This document shows positions 1 to 7,552 of a stretch of DNA of 16,666 bases, piece after piece (within the stretch, counting starts at the first letter, position 1; every line of letters starts with the position of its first letter). The stretch is taken from positions 4,086 through 20,751 of the forward strand of contig MGOA01000165.1 of NCBI GenBank assembly GCA_001796965.1. The letters are read 5' to 3'. Position numbers and translations under genes: made by a program. Below the pieces are notes generated by a model. The model saw only the letters and a list, made by a program, of their open reading frames with translations, searched no databases and was not told the DNA's origin. The stretch comes from Chloroflexi bacterium RBG_16_64_43. GTDB lineage: Bacteria; Chloroflexota; Anaerolineae; Anaerolineales; RBG-16-64-43.

Positions 1-775
1 CATAGCCGAGGAGGAAGGCGATGCCCAGGTCGAAGCGAGCGACGAGCAGGGCCAGCGACTCGGGCGGGCTGCCGGGCATTTCGACGTGGCGCACGATGGC
101 GAGCATGGCCCAGGTGACCAGCAGGCTCACCGAGAGCAGCGTGAGCGAGGTGGCCAGTAGCCACGGTCGTGCGCGGTGGCGTGCCTGCTGGCCCATCACC
201 CTCCGGGTGGGCCCTGGCCGGCGCAGTGCATCCAGGGCGAGCAGAATACAGGCCGCCATGTAGGCGGCGTAGGTCCACACCAGGAGCGGCACGCCGGCCA
301 GCGAGAGCGCAGGCAAGAGACGTAGTTGGCTGAGCCCGGCATAGTTGGGCAGCGGGTTGGAGCGCACGAGCAGCAGCAGGACGAGAGCGCAGCCCGCGCC
401 GGCCAGCCCCAACCCCAGGCTGTGCCAGCGGCGTAACCCGCGCCAGGCCACCTGCGATTCGGCGGGCCTCTCCCAGAAGCCGGAGTACCACAGCATCGCG
501 ATGTACCACGAGAGGGGGGCGACGGCAACCGGCGCCCAGCCCAGATGCCACCACGTATCGCGCGCGGCCAGATCGCCCTCCAGCCCGCGGCTCGCGATGA
601 CCCCGTGGCTCACGAAGAAGAACGCGCCGGCTGCCAGACCCAGGCCGATCAGCCACACGCCCCAGGTGCGGCGCTGTGCGTTGAGCAGCACGGTGAGCGC
701 CAGCCAAAGAAGCGCGATGGTGTTGAAGAGCGAGATGGAGAGTATCGCTCCGTCGAGGAGCCAGTTGCCGCTCAT
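1..775 (-). CDS. Seven-TM membrane sensor domain protein, partial (3' end outside window)
   Basis: The reading frame starts with ATG at 775 and runs without a stop for 258 codons to the window edge, so only the N-terminal part is seen. The start overlaps the stop of the response regulator gene as ATGA (775-772), which implies translational coupling. The visible protein is almost wholly membrane: about seven hydrophobic segments near residues 6-30, 37-57, 76-97, 117-138, 150-182, 200-226 and 236-258, joined by short Arg-rich loops. No catalytic domain is reached before the edge. Because it follows a response regulator in the same operon, I infer that it is the sensory half of a histidine kinase, with the kinase core beyond the edge. 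A GGDEF or other output domain is equally compatible with what is visible. Confidence 0.75.
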   Translation of the reverse strand, partial: MSGNWLLDGAILSISLFNTIALLWLALTVLLNAQRRTWGVWLIGLGLAAGAFFFVSHGVIASRGLEGDLAARDTWWHLGWAPVAVAPLSWYIAMLWYSGFWERPAESQVAWRGLRRWHSLGLGLAGAGCALVLLLLVRSNPLPNYAGLSQLRLLPALSLAGVPLLVWTYAAYMAACILLALDALRRPGPTRRVMGQQARHRARPWLLATSLTLLSVSLLVTWAMLAIVRHVEMPGSPPESLALLVARFDLGIAFLLGY

Positions 776-1515
776 GAAGGTCTGTGGGCCACCCAACGCC
801 CCTGGGCATCCATCGCGCGGGGCGTGCCGTCCTCATCCCAAGTGAGCAGCCGCCCCTCGCGCACGATGAGCGCGGCGCGCGTGCGGGCCAGCTTCTCGTC
901 GACTGTCGTCTGGCTGAGTCCCCAGGCGGCGTAGATCTGCCCATTCATGCGGCTGATGGTGCGCTTGTCGCGGAAGCCCAACCGCGCCGCAATCTGCTCG
1001 TTGCTCAATCCTTCGGCCAGCATGCGCGCCACTACCTGCTCGGTCGGTTCGAGCAGCGCCATCGGTGAGTTGGCATCCTTGTGGCGCACCTCCTCCACCC
1101 GGCTCTCGATCTCCGGGTCGATAAAACTTCGGCCGGCGATCGCATCGCGCAGAAGAGGCAGGATCATCGCTGGCAGGAGGTAGTTCGATTTGCGCACATA
1201 AGCATAGTGGCTAAGGATGCCGGCCGTGCGGAAGGCGCGATAGTAGGTCTCGTCGTCTTGGATGGAATAGAAGACAACCGGCAGGCGTGGAAACTCGCGC
1301 CGCAACGCGACCGCAGCTTCGATGCCATTCATGGGGCCGGCCAGCTGCACATCCATGAGCACGGCCGAGGGCGGCTCGTGGCTCAAGCAGTACTCGAGCG
1401 CCTCTTCGCCCCTGGGCCCGTCGTGGATGACGTGCACTTGGCCGGTCTGTTCCAACCCCTCGCGCAGCGCCGAGCGCAGGTTGGGGCTGTCTTCGACGAG
1501 CAGCAGGTTATCCAT
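772..1515 (-). CDS. Response regulator, receiver plus LuxR/NarL-type HTH domain
   Basis: A 247-residue two-component response regulator. The N-terminal receiver domain (about 1-125) shows the acidic pair E8-D9 in LLVEDS, the phospho-acceptor D55 in LMDVQL, S84 at the usual Ser/Thr position and K109 in VRKSN. The C-terminal part (about 155-200) reads EPTEQVVARMLAEGLSNEQI then AARLG, which is a GerE/LuxR-like helix-turn-helix. The last 45 residues are an extension of unknown role. I chose ATG at 1515 because a GGAG Shine-Dalgarno sits five bases upstream; a GTG at 1545 gives a longer frame but adds an unconserved, low-complexity tail. The gene is coupled by ATGA to the downstream membrane sensor gene, its likely partner. 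It probably acts as a DNA-binding transcription regulator with unknown targets. Confidence 0.9.
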   Translation of the reverse strand: MDNLLLVEDSPNLRSALREGLEQTGQVHVIHDGPRGEEALEYCLSHEPPSAVLMDVQLAGPMNGIEAAVALRREFPRLPVVFYSIQDDETYYRAFRTAGILSHYAYVRKSNYLLPAMILPLLRDAIAGRSFIDPEIESRVEEVRHKDANSPMALLEPTEQVVARMLAEGLSNEQIAARLGFRDKRTISRMNGQIYAAWGLSQTTVDEKLARTRAALIVREGRLLTWDEDGTPRAMDAQGRWVAHRPS

Positions 1516-1685
1516 GCGGCCTCCGCCGGCCCGAGGAGCACTCACACTGGCCGGGGATGTGCAATTCGCCAGCGATTGTCGCGGGGTGCCTGGATTTTAC
1601 ACGATGCCCCCGGGCCTGACCTCCGTCAAGCACTTGGGTGCGCCAACTGTGGTGGCCGCGGCCTGGCTTTGGCGCTGGCGCTGCC

Positions 1686-1692
1686 CTAGAAT
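1686..1692 (+). promoter_or_regulatory. Possible -10 element (CTAGAAT) for the DUF4173-type gene
   Basis: TAGAAT, preceded by C, lies 79 bases before the ATG at 1772, in the divergent intergenic region 1516-1771. No convincing -35 hexamer stands 16-18 bases upstream. The same heptamer occurs upstream of the histidine kinase gene at 7553-7559, which is the only extra support. The rest of this 256-base gap shows nothing else that I can support. Confidence 0.25.
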
Positions 1693-1771
1693 GATCCAGC
1701 ATGCCCGGGATCAGGGGCGTGCCCGCCGCCGTGCCTGCGAGCACGGTGACCCTTATGTCGAGGAGGCACGG

Positions 1772-3346
1772 ATGAGCACTTCGCCCAACCGCTTTTGGAT
1801 CACCGCGCTGGTCGTGGCCTGGTCTTTCGACCTGCTCTTCTGGAAGAAGGTCCCCGGCGTTTCGTTCGCCATCTTTGTCCTGCTCTGTTTGGGGGGTGGA
1901 TTGTTCCTGGCGTGGCGCGAGAGGGTGCGCATGGCGCCGGTCAACGTGGTGCTGCTCGGGCTGATCCTGGTCTTTACCTCGCTGACCTTCCTGCGAGCCG
2001 AGCCGATGACTCTCTTCCTGAGCATGGCCACCTCGGTAGGGTTGATGGCCGTGATGGCCTACTCTTTCATCGCTGGAACCTGGTGGCGCTTCAGCCTCAG
2101 CGACTACGTGGTGGGGGCGGTGCGCCTCGCGCTCGATACGCTGGCCGGGCCAATTCGCTTTTGGCAGTCAGGCTCGGCACCGCCGGTGAGCGGGGGCGAA
2201 ACTCGCCGCAGTGCGCCACGCGGCTGGGCGGTGGTACGGGGTGTTTTGCTTGCGCTGCCTATCCTGGCCGTGTTCGCGGCACTCCTGGCATCGGCGGACC
2301 CGGTGTTCTCGAACCGGCTGGAACAGGTGCTCAAGTTCCTGCGCATCGAGAACCTGCCCGAGTATATCTTCCGCCTGGCCTACATCCTGATCGGAACCTT
2401 TTTGCTTGTCGGTGTGTTCGCGTACGCGCTCTTCTCGAGCCGCGAGCACAAACTGATCGGGCTTGAGAAGCCGTGGCTGCCGCGCTTCCTCGGCTTCACC
2501 GAGGCGGCCATTATTCTCGCCAGCGTCGACTTGCTCTTCGCGGCTTTCGTGGCGATTCAGTTCCGCTACTTGTTCGGCGGCCAGGCCAACATCACCGTGG
2601 AGGGATTCACGTACTCGGAGTATGCCCGGCGCGGCTTTGGCGAGCTCGTGGCGGTGGCGGTGCTCAGCCAAATGTTGTTTCTCGGCCTGACCAGCCTCAC
2701 GCGGCGCGGTGAGCGGCGCGAGCAGCGCGTGTTCTCGGCCTTCGGCGCCGGGCTGGTGCTGCTGGTCATCGTTATCCTGGTCTCAGCGTACTTGCGCCTG
2801 CAGCTTTACGAAACCGCCTATGGCTTCTCGCGCCTGCGCACCTACACCCACGTCTTCATCTTCTGGCTTGGGGCGTGGCTGGTCGCCCTGCTGGCGCTCG
2901 ACCTCATGCAGCGGTTGAGGCTATTCGCCTTGGTGACCTTCGTTGCCTCATTGGGATTTGCCCTCTCGCTCGCGACGCTCAACGTGGATGGGTTCATTGT
3001 TCGCCAAAACGTCGCCCGCGCACTGGGCGGGCAGAAACTCGATACAGGCTATCTGGCCAGCCTCTCCGAGGACTCTGTTCCCGCGCTGGTTTCTCTGCAC
3101 CGCAGCCTATCAGGTTGGGTGCAGGCGGAGGTCGGCGGAGTTCTCGCTTGCCGGGCTGCATTCGATGCCCGCGACGAGCGCACGCGGCCCTGGCCATCCT
3201 TCACAGTCGCGGCCTGGCGCGGCCAGCGGCTGATGCAATCGGAGGCGCAGGCGCTCACGGCATACCGCGTGTCCGAACGCAAAGGGCTGTATTCCGTCGA
3301 GGTCAACGGCCAGGAGCGGGAGTGCTACTCGCCGTATATTGATTGA
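1772..3346 (+). CDS. DUF4173/DUF4153-family multi-pass membrane protein
   Basis: A 524-residue integral membrane protein. The N-terminal about 420 residues hold roughly ten or more hydrophobic helices, and the last 120 residues look soluble (from about LGGQKLDTGYL to the C-terminus, ending CYSPYID). Motifs such as FVAIQFRYLFGG, EGFTYSEYARRGFGELVAV and YGFSRLRTYTHVF match my recollection of the DUF4173 (DUF4153-like) family, whose biochemical role is not established. ATG at 1772 is chosen because AGGAGG lies five bases upstream (1761-1766); the longer open frame reaching back to 1322 runs through the divergent response regulator gene and has no comparable ribosome binding site. It is transcribed divergently from the two-component pair, so the two might share regulation, but nothing in the sequence proves it. 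Confidence 0.88.
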   Translation: MSTSPNRFWITALVVAWSFDLLFWKKVPGVSFAIFVLLCLGGGLFLAWRERVRMAPVNVVLLGLILVFTSLTFLRAEPMTLFLSMATSVGLMAVMAYSFIAGTWWRFSLSDYVVGAVRLALDTLAGPIRFWQSGSAPPVSGGETRRSAPRGWAVVRGVLLALPILAVFAALLASADPVFSNRLEQVLKFLRIENLPEYIFRLAYILIGTFLLVGVFAYALFSSREHKLIGLEKPWLPRFLGFTEAAIILASVDLLFAAFVAIQFRYLFGGQANITVEGFTYSEYARRGFGELVAVAVLSQMLFLGLTSLTRRGERREQRVFSAFGAGLVLLVIVILVSAYLRLQLYETAYGFSRLRTYTHVFIFWLGAWLVALLALDLMQRLRLFALVTFVASLGFALSLATLNVDGFIVRQNVARALGGQKLDTGYLASLSEDSVPALVSLHRSLSGWVQAEVGGVLACRAAFDARDERTRPWPSFTVAAWRGQRLMQSEAQALTAYRVSERKGLYSVEVNGQERECYSPYID

Positions 3347-3435
3347 CTCCGCCGCAGGCCTCCTGCAATACCAGCGGCTGCATAGCTTGGGGTGCCCCCC
3401 AAAAGACAGATCGGCGGAAGAAGGCGTAGCTGCGA

Positions 3436-3849
3436 ATGCTCACGAAGACCATCGTGGCGGCCGTCTCTTCATCGATCGGGCTGGTGGCCGGGCATCTCGC
3501 CGCCTCATTGCCGATCGCAGTCATGTACTACGTTGCCGCCGACGGCCCGATCTTCCCGGCTCCGCTAGTTGCCCTGCTTGTGGTTGTTCCGATCGCTCTC
3601 TTCCTTCTGCTCATCCAAGGCACAGTGGTGGCATTTGAGCTGATATCTCACACAACAATCGGATTGGCGCTGCTGCCGCTTGGGTTTGCAGCAGGCATTG
3701 GAGGAGGATGGAGCCTGTATGCGCTGCTGGTTGCTCCCTACGGAGCCCATGTCGGGTGGCTGCTTGGACTGGGAGCGTTGGGGGCATTCCAGGGCGCGCT
3801 GGTTTTCGGATCCCAGTTAATGATTTCGCGATGCAGGCTGGGTCTCTGA
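3436..3849 (+). CDS. Small hypothetical membrane protein
   Basis: A 137-residue protein with about four hydrophobic segments (roughly 5-35, 40-70, 74-100 and 103-130), little charge and no motif that I recognise. It starts 89 bases after the DUF4173-type gene on the same strand. The ribosome binding site is weak: the purine run GGAAGAAGG lies about 11 bases before the ATG. Base composition between about 3590 and 3720 is visibly richer in A and T than the flanking genes, and there is no close partner, so it may be recently acquired. Coding is supported by the membrane-protein-like composition and the intact frame. I cannot assign a function. Confidence 0.6.
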   Translation: MLTKTIVAAVSSSIGLVAGHLAASLPIAVMYYVAADGPIFPAPLVALLVVVPIALFLLLIQGTVVAFELISHTTIGLALLPLGFAAGIGGGWSLYALLVAPYGAHVGWLLGLGALGAFQGALVFGSQLMISRCRLGL

Positions 3850-4134
3850 CGAGCGTCAGGCACCCGGCTCACGGAGCTGGCCACTTTCGCAATGGACTAC
3901 TTCGCGGCCCGAGCCGCCCTGCGGCGACGGTCCTCTTGCGCGAAATGGCAATGCGCCCGACCGATCTGCGCAACGATATTCCCCGGCGCGTGAGCGCAAT
4001 CCGCCGGAGCCGTTCAATCCAACGCCGAAAGCTCGCGAGATAGTGGAGTTCTTCTTGTCTTGGTTATCCAACCCAATGGGAGCATACGTGACGGCGCCCC
4101 GAAGGTCGCGGTAACCATCGCCACTTTGGTCCCC
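3850..4134. other. Gap with no supported gene
   Basis: Together with the repeat that follows it, this stretch separates two genes whose 3' ends face each other (plus-strand gene ending at 3849, minus-strand acetyltransferase ending at 4171). Open frames exist on both strands (3708-4043 plus, 3856-4071 minus), but their translations are rich in Arg, Gly and Ser, lack a ribosome binding site and resemble no family that I know. A short inverted repeat CTGACG-AG-CGTCAG at 3846-3859 overlaps the stop codon of the upstream gene; its loop is only two bases and no T-tract follows, so I do not call it a terminator. Confidence 0.6.
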
Positions 4135-4169
4135 GGACTCTCGGCGGTCTCTGCGATCTCGGCGGTGAA
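4135..4169 (-). repeat. Nine-base-periodic dispersed repeat, copy 1
   Basis: On the minus strand this reads TTCACCGCCGAGATCGCAGA followed by GACCGCCGAGAG, a run of 9-base units of the form CGCNRAGAN. It begins one base after the TGA stop of the acetyltransferase gene. A second copy at 5031-5066 matches it at 27 of 30 bases over the core, in the same orientation and again just after a stop codon. The sequence is purine-rich on this strand and does not fold into an obvious hairpin, so it is not a standard terminator. Confidence 0.8.
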
Positions 4170-4170
4170 T

Positions 4171-4764
4171 TCAATCTCCTGCCGCGACATGGCGCATGAT
4201 GGGCCGGGTGGGAGAGCGGCGTGCCACCTCCACGAACCCCGCCTGGACGAATGCCGGGAGCAGGCCGGTGTAGACCCACGGGTCGGGGGAAACCTTGCCG
4301 CGCATATCCACGGGGTACCCCTCGACGACGCGTGCACCCCGTCGGTGCGCGTACTCAGTGGAGGCTGCAAGCACTTTGGCGGTCAGTCCCTGCCGGCGAA
4401 AGGGGCGCGCGACGAAGAAGCACACCACGGACCAGACCGGGGTGTCGTCCACTGGCGCGAGAACGCGCGATCGCTCGAGCCCGGGGAACTGGCGGCGCGG
4501 AGCAATGCTGCACCAGGCGGCGGGCATGCCCTCCACGTAGGCCAGAACGCCCGGCACCTTGCCCTCCGTCACCAATCGCTTGAGACTGCGTTTAGTCCCC
4601 GCGCCACGCTTGGCATTGAACTCAGCGCGCGGCAGGCGCCACCACATGCACCAGCATCCCGCGCAGGCGCCGTGCTTGCCGAACAAGGTTTCCAGATCCT
4701 TCCAGCGCGATGGGGTAACCGGGCGAAAGGTCAGCGGTCCCGGTTGTTTTCGGGGAGCGCTCAT
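4171..4764 (-). CDS. GNAT family N-acetyltransferase
   Basis: A 197-residue protein with a GCN5-related N-acetyltransferase fold. The acetyl-CoA-binding motif A is seen at about 115-135: CFFVARPFRRQGLTAKVL, with the R-x-x-G-x-T/A-like RRQGLT at 123-128, followed by a helix EYAHRRGARVVEGYPVD. Near the N-terminus (about 34-43) is a cysteine/tryptophan cluster CAGCWCMWWR that I associate with one GNAT subgroup. The substrate cannot be told. ATG at 4764 is chosen because AGGAGG lies four bases upstream; the frame extends to GTG at 4848, but that codon falls inside the -35 box of a good sigma70-type promoter (4820-4848), so translation must start later. The gene is monocistronic and bounded by repeats on both sides. 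Confidence 0.88.
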   Translation of the reverse strand: MSAPRKQPGPLTFRPVTPSRWKDLETLFGKHGACAGCWCMWWRLPRAEFNAKRGAGTKRSLKRLVTEGKVPGVLAYVEGMPAAWCSIAPRRQFPGLERSRVLAPVDDTPVWSVVCFFVARPFRRQGLTAKVLAASTEYAHRRGARVVEGYPVDMRGKVSPDPWVYTGLLPAFVQAGFVEVARRSPTRPIMRHVAAGD

Positions 4765-4819
4765 TGTGCCTCCTTGCCGGCCATGAGCTGCGCGCTCGTG
4801 GCGGTTGGCCAGTGCGTCA

Positions 4820-4848
4820 ACTCTACAATCCGATGCGAGCCATGTCAA
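4820..4848 (-). promoter_or_regulatory. Sigma70-type promoter of the acetyltransferase gene
   Basis: On the minus strand TTGACA (4848-4843) is followed by a 17-base spacer and TAGAGT (4825-4820). The -35 hexamer is a perfect match and the -10 has four of six consensus bases with the ideal spacing. This predicts a transcript start near 4812 and a leader of about 48 bases before the ATG at 4764. Confidence 0.7.
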
Positions 4849-4905
4849 TCACCCGCCATTCATGCCCCACCCCCGTCCCCCTTTCCGCTTGGGGTGCAAT
4901 AAGAA

Positions 4906-4942
4906 TTGGTGGAGTGGGGAGCATTGCTCCCCACTCCACCAA
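4906..4942. repeat. Perfect 37-base palindrome
   Basis: Arms of 18 bases (TTGGTGGAGTGGGGAGCA and its exact reverse complement) flank a single central T. No T-tract follows on either side, so a simple intrinsic terminator is unlikely. It lies between the acetyltransferase promoter and the 3' end of the VIT/vWA gene, in a gap that also holds another perfect palindrome and a periodic repeat. This is what one expects of a REP-like or miniature mobile repeat. Confidence 0.9.
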
Positions 4943-4973
4943 ACTTCCACACCCCATGGAGCGTTTGCTGCGA

Positions 4974-5001
4974 GTAGGGGCACGGCATGCCGTGCCCCTA
5001 C
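4974..5001. repeat. Perfect 28-base palindrome (GTAGGGGCACGGCA arms)
   Basis: The 14-base arm GTAGGGGCACGGCA is followed with no spacer by its exact reverse complement. From memory, very similar GTAGGGGC-type palindromes occur as dispersed intergenic repeats in cyanobacteria and Chloroflexota, which I cannot verify here. No coding sequence overlaps it. Confidence 0.9.
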
Positions 5002-5030
5002 ATATCTGATATCGGCCGCCGAGGTTTGGA

Positions 5031-5066
5031 GGTCTTCTCGGCGTTCTTTGCGCTCTCGGCGGTGAA
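5031..5066 (-). repeat. Nine-base-periodic dispersed repeat, copy 2
   Basis: On the minus strand this reads TTCACCGCCGAGAGCGCAAA then GAACGCCGAGAAG. It begins five bases after the TAG stop of the VIT/vWA gene. It differs from copy 1 at three of 30 core positions, two of which are the variable ninth base of a unit. The repeated position just 3' of a stop codon in the same orientation argues against chance. Confidence 0.8.
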
Positions 5067-5071
5067 ATGTT

Positions 5072-7459
5072 CTACCTCGTCCGAATGCGCCTCACCCCCA
5101 GCACTGCCACCATTCCCAGCGGGAGCAGCGCCGATGCGCACGGGAAAGACACCGGCACTGCGGGCACGGGTTGAGCTGGGTCGGGCAGGACCGGCGGGTT
5201 CGAAGGGTCGATCGGTGCGGGCTGGATAGGGTCCGGCACGTCCACGGCCGGCACCAACTCACCCTCGGCGACGACCTCATACCCCACGCCCTGCCAGACG
5301 ACGATCACGCGCGGGCCGAGGGCGAGCGCCGCGCCCACCTCGGGCGAGACCCCGGCCAGCTTGAAGTAGTCGGCCGAGCCGAACGCGATGGGTGTGGCTT
5401 GCATGCGTCCAGAGTCGAAGGTCGTGTCGATCCACACGTCAGCGCGCAGCACGAAGCTGTGCGAGCCCGCACTGCGCACCATGTCCTGCGCCTCCGGCAA
5501 GCTTGGGGCGGGGACGCTCTGCGCACCGGCCAGCTGCGATTGTTCCTGTGCCTTCTGCACCGCCGGCGCACCGGCCACCTGAGAGGGCGTCGTCTGAAGC
5601 TCGCGCAGCGCCTGATCTGTGATTTGCTGCCGGCTGTCGGCGCTCAAGGCCTCCGGCTCGGTCACCAAGTAGGAGGTGTAGGGCGTGACGATGCCGTAGC
5701 GCACACTCAATGCCACCACTGCATCCACCATTTCGCGCTCCGCGCCGTGCAGCCGGATCTCGTTCAGTAGATGGCCGATCTTGCGCGTGGCCCACAAGCG
5801 CGAGAGCGCGCTCAGGCCGCCGCTCGCGGAGAAGGACTGCCCCGGGTAGCTGAACGACCGCGATTCGTTGTTCACCCGGCCGGTGAGGGTGATGGTGCTG
5901 CTGCCGCTGCCGCGGTAGCGCCCGGCCACCACCAATTGACTTCCACCGAATAGATCGGGCAGCTCCTGCGGATAGTAGTCGTAGGCCGTAATGCGCCCGA
6001 AATCGAGTTGCAGGTCGGTCAGCACCGGGCTGGTGATACGCGCGTAGAACGCCGAGACGGCCTCGTCGAGGCTCTCGCCCGGGGCGACGTAGGTCGTCGC
6101 GCCGTGGTGCGCTTGCGCTAGGCTGTCGAGCAGCACCGTGTCCACGTCGTACCCTACGCCGAAGGCAAACAGGCGCACTGTCGAAGGGGCGGCCGAGGCA
6201 AAGGCCTCCAGTATCTGTTCGCGATCGATGACCCCCTCGGTCGGCAGCCCGTCGGTAAGGAAGATCAGGTAGGTTGGCCGTCCGGTGCGCACCATGGCCG
6301 CCGCCTCGAGCAGGGCACGGTGAATGTCGGTTGAGCCTTCCGCCGAGAGCGTGGAGATCCAACGCTCGGCCTCGCCGCGCCGGCTGGCAGGTAGCATCTC
6401 GCTGGCGAAAGGTTCCATGCCCGTGCTGAAGGCGATCAGCCCGAAACGATCCTGCGGATTGAGATGCTCGAGCACGTACTGCGCCGCCTGCTGCGCCTGA
6501 TCGAACTTCTCGCCGTCCATGCTGCCCGAGCGGTCGAGGACGAAGATAACATCCTTGGCGAGCTGTGAGTCACCGGTGTCCAACCCGGGCGAGACGAGCA
6601 GGAGGAAGAAGCCATCTGCCTCGCCGCCGCTCGGGTCGTGGAAGGTCATCAGGTTAAGGCCGATGCCGTTCTGGGCCGTGGAGTAATACAGATCGAAATC
6701 GGTGTCGGGCCGCACGCCGGAGGCTTCGTACCCGGCGCGGAAGTTATGTTCGCCGTCGCGGCTGACGGAGATGGGATGCGACGGGGAGTAGATGGCGCGC
6801 AGAGCCTGGGTCGAGCGCGCGTTCACCGTGATGCTCACCTGCTCCAGTGGTTGAGACGAGAACTTCTCGGTGTTGAGTGGGTAGCGGTAATGCACCAGGC
6901 CGTTGCTCATTGGCAGGGCCTGTGTGTACTCGAGTTGGATCTGGCGCGTCTCGCCTGGGGCGATGGGGAAGATGCGCGCCTGCACCGCGCCGCGGTCGAT
7001 GTACTCGAGCAGCGCAGGGTCACGCTGGCGGCGGACGATGTCTTCATAGATGGCACGCGCCTCTTCGGCCGTCAGAACCTTGCCCTCCACCTTCTCGCCG
7101 CCGACCCACAACGAAAAGCGGGTCACGGAGGACTCCGGCGGGAGCGGAAAGACGTACATTCCCTCCACAGTGGCGCCGCTGTCGTTGCGAAAAGCTTGGT
7201 CGACGCGCGTCACGGCCACCTGATCCTGGATGGTGACTGTTACCCGGTGATAAACGATGGCCAATTCCGGCCGGGGAGGGCAAATCGTTATTGGGATCGG
7301 GGTCGGCCAGGCGGGCATTCTCTCGGGGGGACCCACGAAAAGCAGGCAGTCGGGCGGCGGAGGATCGGGGATGATGATGCCATCGGCATGAACTGCAGAT
7401 GGCAGGGCGAGTATGAAAAGCACAGCGAGCAGGGCGAAGAACGCAGGTCGGCGCAGCAT
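5072..7459 (-). CDS. Exported VIT domain and von Willebrand factor A domain protein
   Basis: A 795-residue surface or periplasm-exposed protein. Residues 1-25 form a signal peptide (MLRRP, hydrophobic core, then AVHA before DGII). A VIT (inter-alpha-trypsin inhibitor N-terminal type) domain covers about 65-190, with conserved stretches EGMYVFPLPP and AEEARAIYEDI. A vWA domain covers about 300-475 with a complete metal-binding MIDAS site: D309-x-S311-x-S313 in VLDRSGSM, T377 in EGSTDIH and D403 in FLTDGLP. A Pro-rich spacer (about 735-770) precedes a short hydrophobic segment and a basic tail ending RRIRTR, which looks like a C-terminal anchor or sorting signal. GGGAGG lies six bases before the ATG. 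Such proteins are thought to mediate metal-dependent protein binding; the partner is unknown. It stands alone, divergent from the sensor kinase gene. Confidence 0.9.
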   Translation of the reverse strand: MLRRPAFFALLAVLFILALPSAVHADGIIIPDPPPPDCLLFVGPPERMPAWPTPIPITICPPRPELAIVYHRVTVTIQDQVAVTRVDQAFRNDSGATVEGMYVFPLPPESSVTRFSLWVGGEKVEGKVLTAEEARAIYEDIVRRQRDPALLEYIDRGAVQARIFPIAPGETRQIQLEYTQALPMSNGLVHYRYPLNTEKFSSQPLEQVSITVNARSTQALRAIYSPSHPISVSRDGEHNFRAGYEASGVRPDTDFDLYYSTAQNGIGLNLMTFHDPSGGEADGFFLLLVSPGLDTGDSQLAKDVIFVLDRSGSMDGEKFDQAQQAAQYVLEHLNPQDRFGLIAFSTGMEPFASEMLPASRRGEAERWISTLSAEGSTDIHRALLEAAAMVRTGRPTYLIFLTDGLPTEGVIDREQILEAFASAAPSTVRLFAFGVGYDVDTVLLDSLAQAHHGATTYVAPGESLDEAVSAFYARITSPVLTDLQLDFGRITAYDYYPQELPDLFGGSQLVVAGRYRGSGSSTITLTGRVNNESRSFSYPGQSFSASGGLSALSRLWATRKIGHLLNEIRLHGAEREMVDAVVALSVRYGIVTPYTSYLVTEPEALSADSRQQITDQALRELQTTPSQVAGAPAVQKAQEQSQLAGAQSVPAPSLPEAQDMVRSAGSHSFVLRADVWIDTTFDSGRMQATPIAFGSADYFKLAGVSPEVGAALALGPRVIVVWQGVGYEVVAEGELVPAVDVPDPIQPAPIDPSNPPVLPDPAQPVPAVPVSFPCASALLPLGMVAVLGVRRIRTR

Positions 7460-7552
7460 GGCACACCTCCCGGTTGCTGGGTCTGCCGATTAAGACGCCC
7501 GCGGCCAGCGCGGTGTTCCGCCGCCACGCACTCCGCAGGTAAGGCGTTTGGG

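Noticed and set aside
1617..1628. Inverted repeat TGAC-CTCC-GTCA in the divergent gap as an operator
   Set aside because: The arms are only four bases, which is expected by chance in 256 bases. A TTGACG overlapping it is 24 bases from the nearest TAAAAT (1594-1599), too far for a standard promoter of the regulator gene.
1322..1771. 150-codon N-terminal extension of the DUF4173-type protein
   Set aside because: It would overlap the divergent response regulator gene. ATG at 1772 has a perfect AGGAGG at proper spacing and begins the membrane protein sequence.
3856..4071. Minus-strand open frame in the gap before the acetyltransferase
   Set aside because: There is no ribosome binding site, no conserved motif, and an Arg/Gly/Ser-rich composition typical of spurious frames.
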